From NCBI GenBank assembly GCA_023400235.1, contig JAEXFI010000023.1, forward strand, positions 1-29,298: 29,298 nucleotides of DNA, read 5' to 3'. Positions within the stretch are counted from its first letter, which is position 1. Each line of letters opens with the position of its first letter. The translations under genes and the position numbers were made by a program. Under the pieces are notes generated by a model. It did no database searches and was not told where the DNA came from. It saw nothing but the letters and a program-made list of their open reading frames with translations. The DNA is from Bacillota bacterium (lineage in GTDB: Bacteria; Bacillota; Clostridia; Acetivibrionales; DSM-1351). Positions 6,713-14,552 of this stretch are shown piece after piece.

Positions 6713-8419
6713 ATGAGAAAAAAGAGATATCGCCGCAAATCGGCTGATTATAAGTCAAAAGCAGCAAAAACTCAACCTGCTGAAATAAATCAAATAGAAC
6801 CTGAGAGCAATGGGGGTGCTGATAAGGACAGCCTTGTGGATTATCCGCCGGTGGAGGAGAGAGTCTATGATTGTGAAGATTGCAGTCAGAGGAAAAATTG
6901 CAGTAAATGCAGTAAATGCAGTAAATGCAAACCTGGCTGTACAGAAATATGCAGCAAACTGGAGGAAGAGGATTGCAATCTGGCCTGTGCAAGTGACAAG
7001 GAATTATTAATCAGAATTTATTGTCTGCTGTTAAATAGGGAACATGGTCTTAAGGCAATTGAGAAAAAACTAAAGAAATCGGAGCTCAATGATGACCTTA
7101 AAAACATAAAATCAATATCCGATCTCCTGGAGAGGGCAATAGTGGGCCTGGGAGAAACTGCCCTGGGAGCTGTTAAAAAGGCGGTGGATGCTGCAGGAAC
7201 CATGTCGGATATAACCTCCGGACTGGCCAAAATTGCAGCCGGTTCTGCACAAACAGCAGGATCATTAGCATTAACCTCCAGCGGATTGGCTACCGTGGCA
7301 TCGGGTACCGCCGGAACGGCAGGAGCTGTGGCACTCACGACGGCTGGGCTGGCAAATACGGCAGCAGCAGGGGCATCCACCGCCGGAGCTGCGGCAAATA
7401 TTGCAGCAGAAACAGCGGGGATAGCTGCTGCAGGAGCAGTTACTACCGGAGCTTTAGTGGACGTGGCGGCAGAAACAGCCGGGTTGGCAGCGGCAGGAGC
7501 TGCAACTGCAGGAGTTGCAGGAGATATAGCGGTAGAAGCAGCCGGCCTGGCAGCGGCGGGAGTCGCAACCGCCGGAGCTGCAGGAGATATTGCCGCCGGT
7601 GCAGCAGGAACAGCGGCCTCCATATCAGACACAATAGCCGGAATAGCCGGAACAGCGGCGGGTGCGGCAGCCACATCGGCAGCAATCTCCGGAACGGTTG
7701 CAGGCACGGCGGAAACGGTGGCAGGAGCAGCAGCTACCTCAGCAGCAGTATCAAGTACTGTATCCAGTGTGGCAACTACCACAGCAAATGCGGCAGCTAC
7801 ATCGGCAGCAGTCTCCGGAACAGTTGCAGGCACGGCGGAAACGGTGGCAGGAGCAGCAGCTACCTCCGCAGCAGTATCAAGTACTGTATCCAGTGTGGCA
7901 ACTACCACAGCAAATGCGGCAGCCACATCGGCAGCAATCTCCGGAACGGTTGCAGGCACGGCGGAAACGGTGGCAGGAGCAGCAGCTACCTCAGCAGCAA
8001 TATCAAGTACTGTATCCAGTTTGGCAACTGCCACAGCGGATACGGCAGCCACAGCGGCAGCAATCACCGGCACAGACATTGAGGCCGTCACAAGCGGACC
8101 AGTAGAAGCCCGTTCTAAAGGCGATATTGTGCAGGTATGGCTTTTTAACAATAGCAATGTGGCTGTCAGGCTTACTGAGGTACTTATGTATGATCTTACG
8201 GCAACACCAAAAGTGGGGTTTTATATGCAGAGCTCACCTGTACCTGCCAATAGTTCGGTTAATTTCACCATCACTTTGGTGCCTGCCCTGTATGAAGTTC
8301 AAATAAAGGGACTTGCAGGTAGTTTGCAGGCATATGCTGTAGCTTACACTGAAGGGGCGGCGGAAAAGCCGGAGTCTGTGACATCACGAGAAGCCGGAAT
8401 ATTATGTGCTTATCCCTGA
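6713..8419 (+). CDS. Cys-rich, alanine-heptad repeat protein of unknown function
   Basis: A 568-residue protein that I do not recognise as a named family. Residues 1-50 are basic then acidic. Residues 54-104 hold eleven Cys, including a CSK tripeptide repeat encoded by three tandem 9-base copies (6899-6925). Residues ~95-140 are helical and charged. Residues ~145-460 are extremely Ala/Gly/Thr/Ser-rich with a seven-residue period (units such as GTVAGTA, ETVAGAA), suggesting a long alanine-packed helix. Residues ~461-568 look like a beta-rich globular domain. There is no signal peptide or membrane segment. The layout (Cys-rich head, low-complexity stalk, globular tip) recalls spore-surface filament proteins. 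CATATTTTA at 6670-6678 fits the sigma-K -10 pattern CATAnnnTA, but the -35 is unclear. The ribosome site AGAGG is weak. Confidence 0.8.
   Translation: MRKKRYRRKSADYKSKAAKTQPAEINQIEPESNGGADKDSLVDYPPVEERVYDCEDCSQRKNCSKCSKCSKCKPGCTEICSKLEEEDCNLACASDKELLIRIYCLLLNREHGLKAIEKKLKKSELNDDLKNIKSISDLLERAIVGLGETALGAVKKAVDAAGTMSDITSGLAKIAAGSAQTAGSLALTSSGLATVASGTAGTAGAVALTTAGLANTAAAGASTAGAAANIAAETAGIAAAGAVTTGALVDVAAETAGLAAAGAATAGVAGDIAVEAAGLAAAGVATAGAAGDIAAGAAGTAASISDTIAGIAGTAAGAAATSAAISGTVAGTAETVAGAAATSAAVSSTVSSVATTTANAAATSAAVSGTVAGTAETVAGAAATSAAVSSTVSSVATTTANAAATSAAISGTVAGTAETVAGAAATSAAISSTVSSLATATADTAATAAAITGTDIEAVTSGPVEARSKGDIVQVWLFNNSNVAVRLTEVLMYDLTATPKVGFYMQSSPVPANSSVNFTITLVPALYEVQIKGLAGSLQAYAVAYTEGAAEKPESVTSREAGILCAYP
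7670..8047 (+). repeat. Three 126 bp direct repeats inside the Ala-rich gene
   Basis: Units 7670-7795, 7796-7921 and 7922-8047 each encode 42 residues (six heptads). They are nearly identical at the DNA level, so the stalk has lengthened recently by in-frame duplication. Older, diverged heptads extend upstream to about 7180. Confidence 0.85.
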
Positions 8420-8524
8420 ATACAATATTAATACTATTTTTCAGGTTTTAGATATATAATAATTAAGAATAACCGCCAGCTTTAAGAATAATAACCAGCG
8501 TTATGAATATTCAGGAGGTGACCT

Positions 8525-9130
8525 ATGGAACTGGCTACAAGGCGCGTGAACTATAGACTGTTTGAGAAAGCAGATTTTGACCTGTTTTATTCTATTTTCT
8601 CAGACAAGGAGATAATGAGATATGCCTGGATTGATGAGATAATCAGCAAAGAGCAAATGCTGCCTTTCTTTGAAGACTTCCTGAGTGTTGAGGATATGCC
8701 CAACAAGAACAACTCATACGCCTTTGCGGCTTTTACGAGAGATGAAGGCCATTTCGCCGGTTTTGCAGATATTCAGCTGCATTCTCACAATGAAAACGGT
8801 GGCTGCGGAGAGATAGGGTACTTTCTCCTGCAGGAATTCTGGGGAAAAGGATATGCCACAGAACTTGCAGGAGCAATGACGGATTTTGGCTTTGAAGGAC
8901 TGAAGCTTCACAAGGTGTGCGCCAGGTGTAATTCCAACAACCTGAAATCCGAGAATATTATGAAAAAAATTGGAATGGCAAAAGAAGGAGAGCTGAGAAA
9001 AGTCAGGTATAAAAACGGCGGCTGGGATGACGAAAAGCAATATGGAATTCTCAGGGAGGAATGGCTGACACGCAGGCTTCAGGCTCAGCAGCAGGATACT
9101 CCTTTATTAGCTCAGAAGCCTACTCTTTAA
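8525..9130 (+). CDS. GNAT-family N-acetyltransferase (RimJ/RimL-like)
   Basis: A 201-residue cytoplasmic acetyltransferase. The N-terminal RLFEKADFDLFYSIFSDKE is typical of the RimJ/RimL-type Acetyltransf_3 group. The acetyl-CoA pyrophosphate loop is FWGKGYATE (about residues 100-108), followed by LKLHKVCARCNSNNLKSENI and KKIGMAKEG, the usual beta5/beta6 elements. The substrate cannot be told; relatives modify ribosomal-protein N-termini or small amines and drugs. An excellent CAGGAGGTG site precedes the ATG. The gene ends by overlapping the convergent Fur-family gene by 11 bases. Confidence 0.88.
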   Translation: MELATRRVNYRLFEKADFDLFYSIFSDKEIMRYAWIDEIISKEQMLPFFEDFLSVEDMPNKNNSYAFAAFTRDEGHFAGFADIQLHSHNENGGCGEIGYFLLQEFWGKGYATELAGAMTDFGFEGLKLHKVCARCNSNNLKSENIMKKIGMAKEGELRKVRYKNGGWDDEKQYGILREEWLTRRLQAQQQDTPLLAQKPTL

Positions 9131-9536
9131 TATCTCCTGTACATTTAGGACATATACCCAAAAATTCCAGGCTGTGTCCGGTTATAACAAAGCCGGTCTG
9201 TCGAATCAAGGCCTCTTCCATACAGGTCAGAGGACAATCCTCAATGGATATGGTCTCATTGCATATGGTACATACAAGCTGATGCTTGTGCTGGTGATTG
9301 TTAAACTGGTAATAAGTCTTTCCGTCCTGGCTCAGATTTTTTAAAAGTATTCCCTTGTCAGACAGAGTGCCCAGCGTACGGTAGGCAGTTGACAGACTCA
9401 TTTGAACCTCCTTTGCCACGATGGAGTAAACCTCTTCTGCGGTCATGGGGCCGGATGAGGCATCCAAAATCTTCAGTATGGCAAGGCGGTTCTTTGTTGT
9501 TTTCAGTTCTGAAGCCTTCAAGATATCTTCTCTCAT
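9120..9536 (-). CDS. Fur-family metal-dependent repressor
   Basis: A 138-residue DNA-binding protein. The winged-helix N-terminus contains TAYRTLGTLSDKGIL (about 50-64), the recognition-helix signature of Fur proteins. The dimerisation domain has HQHKHQLVCTIC (His81, His83, His85, Cys89, Cys92) and CPKC (Cys129, Cys132), the two CXXC pairs of the structural zinc site. Whether it senses Fe, Zn or peroxide (Fur, Zur or PerR) cannot be decided; Cys101 and Cys105 are additional. The ATG at 9536 was chosen because AAAGGA lies 8 bases upstream. A longer frame opens only with TTG at 9569 and has no ribosome site. No metal transporter is adjacent. Confidence 0.88.
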   Translation of the reverse strand: MREDILKASELKTTKNRLAILKILDASSGPMTAEEVYSIVAKEVQMSLSTAYRTLGTLSDKGILLKNLSQDGKTYYQFNNHQHKHQLVCTICNETISIEDCPLTCMEEALIRQTGFVITGHSLEFLGICPKCTGDIKE

Positions 9537-9686
9537 GGAGACATTCCTTTCAAAATGTAAATTGCTCAATTAATGCAGCTTTAATATGTTTATATATATC
9601 ACTTGAATTTTTATATGTCAATCAACAATTTAAGGCGGCAGATGCAAAATTTAATAAGCATGTGTGACAGTTGTAAATGTATATAG

Positions 9687-9830
9687 AGGTGGGAACGCTG
9701 GCTGCACTTTGACTATGTTTCCGTAAGAGACGGAAATGAAGCCAATGGTACCTGGAATATAAGAAAAATAAGTGTTGTGGGACAAAGGCTTGACAAGTCC
9801 CGATTATCCAGGCTTATCAATGTCCAATGA
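9687..9830 (+). pseudogene. Possible 5'-truncated gene remnant
   Basis: An open frame with no start codon: an in-frame TAG lies at 9684, and the frame reads WERWLHFDYVSVRDGNEAN, then GTWNIRKISVVGQRL, ending at TGA 9828-9830. The residue make-up looks like a folded protein tail, unlike random AT-rich intergenic sequence. Its last ~27 bases overlap the antisense 3' end of the phosphorylase gene. It may be the decayed end of a lost gene. I cannot assign a family, and chance is possible. Confidence 0.3.
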
Positions 9831-11012
9831 AACCTTTCCGGTTCTAAGGAGTTCAAGGTTTCTTGAAATAAGTTCCATCCTTTGCTGTACGCAGGCGTAG
9901 CTTCTGAGGGGATCCTCAGGAGTATTCAGCACATAATCCAGCATTCTGTCCACTGTGGTGGCAGCTACATGGCAGCGGGTGTCGGAGGAGGCATAATAAA
10001 TCAGTATTTCTCCGCTTTGTCTGGCAATTGCACCGTTGCAGAATATTACGTTTGATACGTCTCCAAGGCGTTCTTCCCCCACGGGTGCTATTAAATAGCC
10101 TCCCGGGCGCTTTATGACCTTTTCCGGCCTTCTCAGCTCTGATAAAAAGGCATAGACCACATAACGCAAGCCGGCGGCAGTACTGCGCACTCCATGGGCA
10201 ATGTGCAGCCAGCCTTCAGCTGTCTTTATGGGAGCGGGGCCCTGACCGTTTTTGACTTCTTTTATTGTATGATATTCCTTGCATTCCATAAGAATTTCTT
10301 CCGAAATATATGCATTTTCCATGGAACCGGTATAGCCAAACCCAATTCCTCCGCCCTTTCCAGTTTCAATAAAACCATCCTGGGGCCTGGTATATAAGGC
10401 ATATTTTCCGTTTATGAATTCGGGATGAAGTACCACATTACGCTGCTGGGCGGAGGCGGTTTTCAAATCGGGCAGGCGCTGCCAGCTTTTCAGGTCCTTT
10501 GTTCTTGCAATCCCGCACGCCGCAACAGCACTGGAGGTATCCCCGAAAGGGGCGTCAGGGTCTTTTCTTTCAGTGCAGAAAAGACCGTATATCCAGCCAT
10601 CTTCATGCTTAACCAGTCTGATGTCATATATATTTATGTCAGGAATTTCAGTTTCCGGCATGACTAGGGGATAGTCCCAGAACTTAAAGCCCTCTACTCC
10701 GTTTTCACTTTCTGCAACCGCAAAAAATGACTTCCTGTCATTTCCCTCCACACGAACTACCAGGTAAATTCTGCCTTCCAGCTCAATAGCTCCGGGGTTG
10801 AAGGCACAGTTTATTCCCATGCGCTCCATAAGATAGGGATTTGTTTTTTTGTCCAGGTCATACCGCCAGAGCAGGGGTGTGTGTTCATTAGTGATAACAG
10901 GATATTCATACCTGTCAAAGATGCCGTTGCCACCTTCCAGCCTGTTATTTCTTCTTTCAACCAGACAATTGTGCTGTCCAACCAAATATTTCAATCTCTC
11001 CTCGAAGAGCAT
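9804..11012 (-). CDS. GH130_1-like 4-O-beta-D-mannosyl-D-glucose phosphorylase
   Basis: A 402-residue cytoplasmic enzyme of the five-bladed propeller family GH130. Length and motifs (CAFNPGAIELEGRIYLVVRVEG at about 69-90, NIYDIRLV with the expected general acid Asp130, then NVVLHPEFINGKYALYTRP) match subfamily 1. Known members phosphorolyse beta-1,4-mannosyl-glucose to alpha-mannose 1-phosphate and glucose. It is the last gene of a three-gene minus-strand operon, 11 bases after the epimerase that would make its substrate, which supports this specificity. TAGGAGGAATTATC precedes the ATG, overlapping the epimerase stop. Confidence 0.88.
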   Translation of the reverse strand: MLFEERLKYLVGQHNCLVERRNNRLEGGNGIFDRYEYPVITNEHTPLLWRYDLDKKTNPYLMERMGINCAFNPGAIELEGRIYLVVRVEGNDRKSFFAVAESENGVEGFKFWDYPLVMPETEIPDINIYDIRLVKHEDGWIYGLFCTERKDPDAPFGDTSSAVAACGIARTKDLKSWQRLPDLKTASAQQRNVVLHPEFINGKYALYTRPQDGFIETGKGGGIGFGYTGSMENAYISEEILMECKEYHTIKEVKNGQGPAPIKTAEGWLHIAHGVRSTAAGLRYVVYAFLSELRRPEKVIKRPGGYLIAPVGEERLGDVSNVIFCNGAIARQSGEILIYYASSDTRCHVAATTVDRMLDYVLNTPEDPLRSYACVQQRMELISRNLELLRTGKVSLDIDKPG

Positions 11013-11023
11013 GATAATTCCTC

Positions 11024-12259
11024 CTATGCGAATAAAGCTTCATTATCTGCTGCAATTTTTGATAATCTATCCAACATTTCAAAACACATACGGCTATTGT
11101 GATAAGGACATTTCCAGGGGCCCACCTTCTCAGTATGGATTACCCTGGAACCATCGGCGGTTGTTCCCCAGAACCATTCACCGTGCTTGTGGTCTATCAG
11201 GTGGGAACTGATAAAGCTCCATGTGTTAAGGGCTTCCCGCAGAAAGGTAACCAAACCTGAAAGTTGATAGGCATTTGTAAAGCCCACTACCGCTTCAGCC
11301 TGTGCCCACCATTCCTTGAAATCCTTTAGAATTCCATTCTTCTTTTCATAAAAAAGGCCTCCATGTATTTTATCAATGCCGTCTGAAAAGACTTTTTTAG
11401 CCATAAGAACAGACGTTACCCTCACTCTTACCAGAAGTGCCTGGTTTCCCAGCACCTCGGCGGCTTCATACAAAAGCCAGCTGCCTTCTATGTCGTGACC
11501 GTAGGACACAGCTTTTGAAAGAGGAGTCCAGTAGTTGTCAAAATAAAGTCTGAATTGAAAGGTAAGCGGGTCAATTATATGGTCAAGGGTGATATTTATC
11601 AGCTCATGGAGACTGTGGGCAAGCTTATCGTTCTTCCACACCCTGTACAGATTTGTGTATGCCTCCAGGACATGGAGATGTGTATTCATTGATTTTGTCA
11701 TATTTATATCCGAATAGCTGGACCGGGTATTTCCTAGTGTTGTCCAATCTCTTGAAAAGACCTCCACATAGCCCTTGCTGACAGGGTCGCGACTGTGTAG
11801 TTCCAGTGTGTTGTACAGCTCGATGGCATGGGAGAGGCTTTCCTTTTTCCCGGTGGCACGGTAAAATTCAGACAGAGCATATATTGCAAAGGCTATAGAA
11901 TAGGTTTTCTTTCTTGTATCTGCTGGATCACCCCTGAAATCAAGCATCCAGTAAATTCCGGAGTATTCTTGATCCATAAAGTTTCTCACAGCATAGTCAT
12001 AGGCTCTTTGCGCTGTCATGAGATATTTCTCATCACCGTAGTGCCTGTAAGCGGCAGCAAATGTCCAAAGTATTCTGAAGTTAAGGACAGAGGTCTTGCT
12101 GTGGCCTGTATCGATAATCATATCATTTGAAATGTATCCATAGAAGCCTCCGTTGTCAAAATCCAAAGAATGCTCCAGCCAGAACTTGAGAATATTGTTT
12201 GTCAGCTCTGAGCGGAAAGAATTTAACAGGTTTTTAATTTCCAGAGCCATAGCACGCAT
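11024..12259 (-). CDS. Cellobiose 2-epimerase
   Basis: A 411-residue (alpha/alpha)6-barrel enzyme of the AGE/CE superfamily. It epimerises the reducing-end sugar of beta-1,4 disaccharides (mannobiose to mannosyl-glucose, cellobiose to glucosyl-mannose). Signature segments are visible: NFRILW with Arg62, NMTKSMNTHLHVLEAY with His194, SYGHDIEGSWLL with His255, EWWAQAEAVVGF at 316-327 and GPWKCPYHNSR with His387. These fit the catalytic His residues of the Ruminococcus albus enzyme with an offset of about ten. It lies between two GH130 genes, the classic mannobiose pathway arrangement. The ATG at 12259 follows a GGGGG tract. The frame extends to a TTG at 12289 without a ribosome site, and an ATG at 12250 is also possible. 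Confidence 0.9.
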   Translation of the reverse strand: MRAMALEIKNLLNSFRSELTNNILKFWLEHSLDFDNGGFYGYISNDMIIDTGHSKTSVLNFRILWTFAAAYRHYGDEKYLMTAQRAYDYAVRNFMDQEYSGIYWMLDFRGDPADTRKKTYSIAFAIYALSEFYRATGKKESLSHAIELYNTLELHSRDPVSKGYVEVFSRDWTTLGNTRSSYSDINMTKSMNTHLHVLEAYTNLYRVWKNDKLAHSLHELINITLDHIIDPLTFQFRLYFDNYWTPLSKAVSYGHDIEGSWLLYEAAEVLGNQALLVRVRVTSVLMAKKVFSDGIDKIHGGLFYEKKNGILKDFKEWWAQAEAVVGFTNAYQLSGLVTFLREALNTWSFISSHLIDHKHGEWFWGTTADGSRVIHTEKVGPWKCPYHNSRMCFEMLDRLSKIAADNEALFA

Positions 12260-12304
12260 CAGCCCCCAGTCTAAAAGAATATAAGCCAAAATAATCAGGT
12301 CAAA

Positions 12305-13315
12305 CTATCTATATTCTTCAGCATCTCCTGCCAATAGCTCCGAATTGGCTTTGATATAGCTGATTAAATCCTCTGCGTATGTATATGCCAGTGCTGAACA
12401 GGTGTCGGCGGCACCATAGTAAATTGCAATTCTTCCCGAATCTGCGTCTGACAAGGCCCCGCAAGGAAAGACCACGTTTGGAACAAAGCCTGAGGTTTCA
12501 TAGGGTTCTTCAGGAGTCAGCAGGTAATCACGAGTACGGCACAGGACCCGTGAGGGATTGTCTATGTCAAGCAGTGCTGCTCCGAAGCTGTAAACAAACC
12601 CGTTGCAGGTGCAGGAAACACCATGATAAAACAGCAGCCAGCCCTCGGAGGTTTCTATGGGGACTGCACCGGCTCCGATTTTTACACTTTGCCACCAGCC
12701 GGAGCCGCCCTTCTGCATAACTCTTCTGTGCCTGCCCCAGTGCACCAGGTCGGGACTTTCACTGAGGAATATGTCTCCAAAAGGGGTATGCCCGCTGTCG
12801 CTTGGTCTGCTGAGCAGGAGAAACTTTCCGCTTACTCTTCTGGGAAACAGCACTCCATTTCTGTTAAAGGGGATAAACGGATTTTCCAGTCGGGTAAAGG
12901 TTTTAAAATCCCGCGTCGTTCCCAGGCCCAGCGCGGCTCCCCCGAAATCCGTGCACCATATTATGTAGTATATCCCCTCCACCTCAACAAGTCGCGGGTC
13001 GTACCCATAGTCTGGCTCGTAGGGGTTACCAGCCTGGTCAAGCCAGTGTATGGGGGTGTCTTCTATTTTCCAATTGATGGCATCCTGGCTGAAGCCAAGG
13101 TGAATCCGGGCTTTGCCATCCTTGTGATCAGCTCTGAAAACTCCTGCAAAACCGTCACCCCAGGGAACTACCGAACTGTTATATACTCTTGCGGTGCGGG
13201 GAGTCGGATTCCAGCCGATAATAGGATTCCCGGAATGTCTCCAAATAATACCGCTGAAACCACGTGGCTTATCCTCCCAGGGAATGTTTTTAAGCGCCTT
13301 TCCCACAATTCTCAT
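12305..13315 (-). CDS. GH130_2-like beta-1,4-mannooligosaccharide phosphorylase
   Basis: A 336-residue GH130 enzyme, first gene of the operon. NPIIGWNPTPRTARVYNSS (30-48) and GYDPRLV with the likely general acid Asp106 fit subfamily 2. Characterised subfamily members remove mannose from mannooligosaccharides, or act on beta-1,4-mannosyl-N-acetylglucosamine, releasing mannose 1-phosphate. With the epimerase and second phosphorylase downstream, mannooligosaccharide is the more likely substrate, though N-glycan-derived disaccharide cannot be excluded. The ATG at 13315 was chosen because GGGAGACGG lies just upstream; a longer open frame to 13369 would run through an operator-like palindrome. No transporter or mannanase is nearby. 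Confidence 0.85.
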   Translation of the reverse strand: MRIVGKALKNIPWEDKPRGFSGIIWRHSGNPIIGWNPTPRTARVYNSSVVPWGDGFAGVFRADHKDGKARIHLGFSQDAINWKIEDTPIHWLDQAGNPYEPDYGYDPRLVEVEGIYYIIWCTDFGGAALGLGTTRDFKTFTRLENPFIPFNRNGVLFPRRVSGKFLLLSRPSDSGHTPFGDIFLSESPDLVHWGRHRRVMQKGGSGWWQSVKIGAGAVPIETSEGWLLFYHGVSCTCNGFVYSFGAALLDIDNPSRVLCRTRDYLLTPEEPYETSGFVPNVVFPCGALSDADSGRIAIYYGAADTCSALAYTYAEDLISYIKANSELLAGDAEEYR

Positions 13316-13336
13316 TAATTTCCGTCTCCCTGCCGC

Positions 13337-13348
13337 TGTAATATTACA
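13337..13348. promoter_or_regulatory. Palindromic operator candidate TGTAATATTACA
   Basis: A perfect 12-base palindrome 22 bases upstream of the first phosphorylase ATG. Related TGTAATATTA words recur at about 13395, 13412 and 13452 in the same divergent region. Multiple copies of one symmetric word between a sugar operon and a LacI-family gene suggest regulator binding sites. Confidence 0.5.
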
Positions 13349-13373
13349 AATAATCATGAAAACATACATGCGT

Positions 13374-13394
13374 ACATACCATTATATGGTATGT
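13374..13394. promoter_or_regulatory. Perfect 21 bp palindrome over the mannoside operon -10 region
   Basis: The arms ACATACCAT and ATGGTATGT surround TAT. On the minus strand the centre reads TATAAT (13386-13381), a perfect -10 hexamer about 66 bases from the phosphorylase ATG, although the -35 is weak. A repressor bound here would block RNA polymerase, so this is the best candidate operator for the adjacent LacI-family regulator. Confidence 0.6.
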
Positions 13395-13430
13395 GTGTAA
13401 TATTATTTTACTGTAATATTTAGTTGATGT

Positions 13431-13472
13431 AAAGCAAAAAGTAATGTGATTTGTAATATTACTTTTTGCTTT
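13431..13472. promoter_or_regulatory. 15 bp perfect inverted repeat near the lacI-family promoter
   Basis: AAAGCAAAAAGTAAT (13431-13445) is the exact reverse complement of ATTACTTTTTGCTTT (13458-13472), with a 12-base spacer that includes part of a TGTAATATTAC word. It touches the -35 of the regulator promoter. It could be an autoregulatory operator or a hairpin terminating transcription from the left; the arms are unusually long for a simple operator. Confidence 0.5.
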
Positions 13473-13498
13473 GAATAACGTCTTTTTTATGCTATAAT
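13471..13498 (+). promoter_or_regulatory. Sigma-A promoter of the LacI-family gene
   Basis: TTGAAT (13471-13476) and TATAAT (13493-13498) are separated by 16 bases, 30 bases before the ATG. The match is good and the position sensible. Confidence 0.65.
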
Positions 13499-13528
13499 TC
13501 AATAGATTATTAAAGACGCGGAGGAAGT

Positions 13529-14548
13529 ATGCCAAAAAAAGTTACAATGGATTCCATTGCTCTAAAGCTGGGCGTATCTAAGAACACAGTTTCCCTTGCC
13601 CTGCGTGGTATGCCGGGAATAAGTGAAGCTACCAGGAAAAATATCCTGACAGAAGCCGAAAGCATGGGATATAACTATAAAAGCAGCGCCAGGCAGCAGC
13701 CCACCCGGAATCTCTGTCTGGTAATAGCAAAGAGCACCAGGGATTCCATAGGATTTTTCAGCTTTATCCAGGTGGGCATTGAGGATGAAGCCAAGAAAAA
13801 TAATTTTAATACCATAATCCATTACTATGATGAAAGCGATGAAGTGTTTGAAATGCCCAATTGCGTCAGGAATGGCATGGTTTCCGGCATAATTACTCTG
13901 GGGAGGATAACCCGTAAGACTATAAATGAGATAATTACTTATAAGCTTCCGGTTGTAATGGTTGATAATTATTTTGATGGTCTGGAAATGGATTGCATAC
14001 TCACGGACAATCAGTGCGGAGGGTACCTGTCGGCAGAATATCTTATAAAAGCGGGGCATGGAAAGATTGGTTTTCTGGGTGACATACATGCTTCGGTAAG
14101 CTTCTATGACAGGTACCAGGGGTATCTGAAGGCACTGGCAGATTACGGCCTGAAACAGGGACAGGAGTATTCCTTGACAGCTTTCGCCCTTGAGAGAAAG
14201 AAAGATGAGGATATGGCACTGACAATTGGAAAAATGCTAAAAGCCCAGGGCCTTCCCACAGCTTTTTTTTGCTGTAATGATGCTGAGGCGCTTATACTGA
14301 TGAAGGTTTTAAAAAAAATGGGTATCTCCATACCGGAAGAGGTCTCTGTTGTGGGGTTTGACGATATAGAAACCTCCCGCAGCGTGACACCGGCACTAAC
14401 TACAATGAGAGTCCGGAAGGAATTGATGGGAAGGAAAGCCGTATGCAAGTTATTGAAGAAAATAGACAGCCCTGAAGAAACAGCGGAAAAGCTACTACTT
14501 TCCGCAAGCATTGTGGAAAGACAATCTGTAAAAGTCCTGAGGAGGTGA
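13529..14548 (+). CDS. LacI-family transcriptional regulator
   Basis: A 339-residue regulator. The N-terminal helix-turn-helix and hinge are clear: VTMDSIALKLGVSKNTVSLA (5-24), then GISEATRKNILTEAESMGYN. A periplasmic-binding-protein-like effector domain follows (about 60-339, with TAFFCCNDAEAL and SVVGFDDIETSRSVTPALTT near the end). It is divergent from the mannoside phosphorolysis operon, and palindromes lie in the shared region, so it probably controls that operon in response to a mannoside or a downstream metabolite (inference). GGAGGA precedes the ATG. It is followed after 4 bases by the YaiI-family gene, so the downstream housekeeping genes may be co-transcribed. Confidence 0.9.
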   Translation: MPKKVTMDSIALKLGVSKNTVSLALRGMPGISEATRKNILTEAESMGYNYKSSARQQPTRNLCLVIAKSTRDSIGFFSFIQVGIEDEAKKNNFNTIIHYYDESDEVFEMPNCVRNGMVSGIITLGRITRKTINEIITYKLPVVMVDNYFDGLEMDCILTDNQCGGYLSAEYLIKAGHGKIGFLGDIHASVSFYDRYQGYLKALADYGLKQGQEYSLTAFALERKKDEDMALTIGKMLKAQGLPTAFFCCNDAEALILMKVLKKMGISIPEEVSVVGFDDIETSRSVTPALTTMRVRKELMGRKAVCKLLKKIDSPEETAEKLLLSASIVERQSVKVLRR

Positions 14549-14552
14549 TTTT

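Noticed and set aside
7018..8157. Long minus-strand open frame opposite the Ala-rich gene (379 codons) and a plus-strand frame at 7662-8105
   Set aside because: Both mirror GC-rich Ala/Gly/Thr codons of the heptad repeats. Neither has a credible ribosome site or domain, and their repeats follow those of the plus-strand gene.
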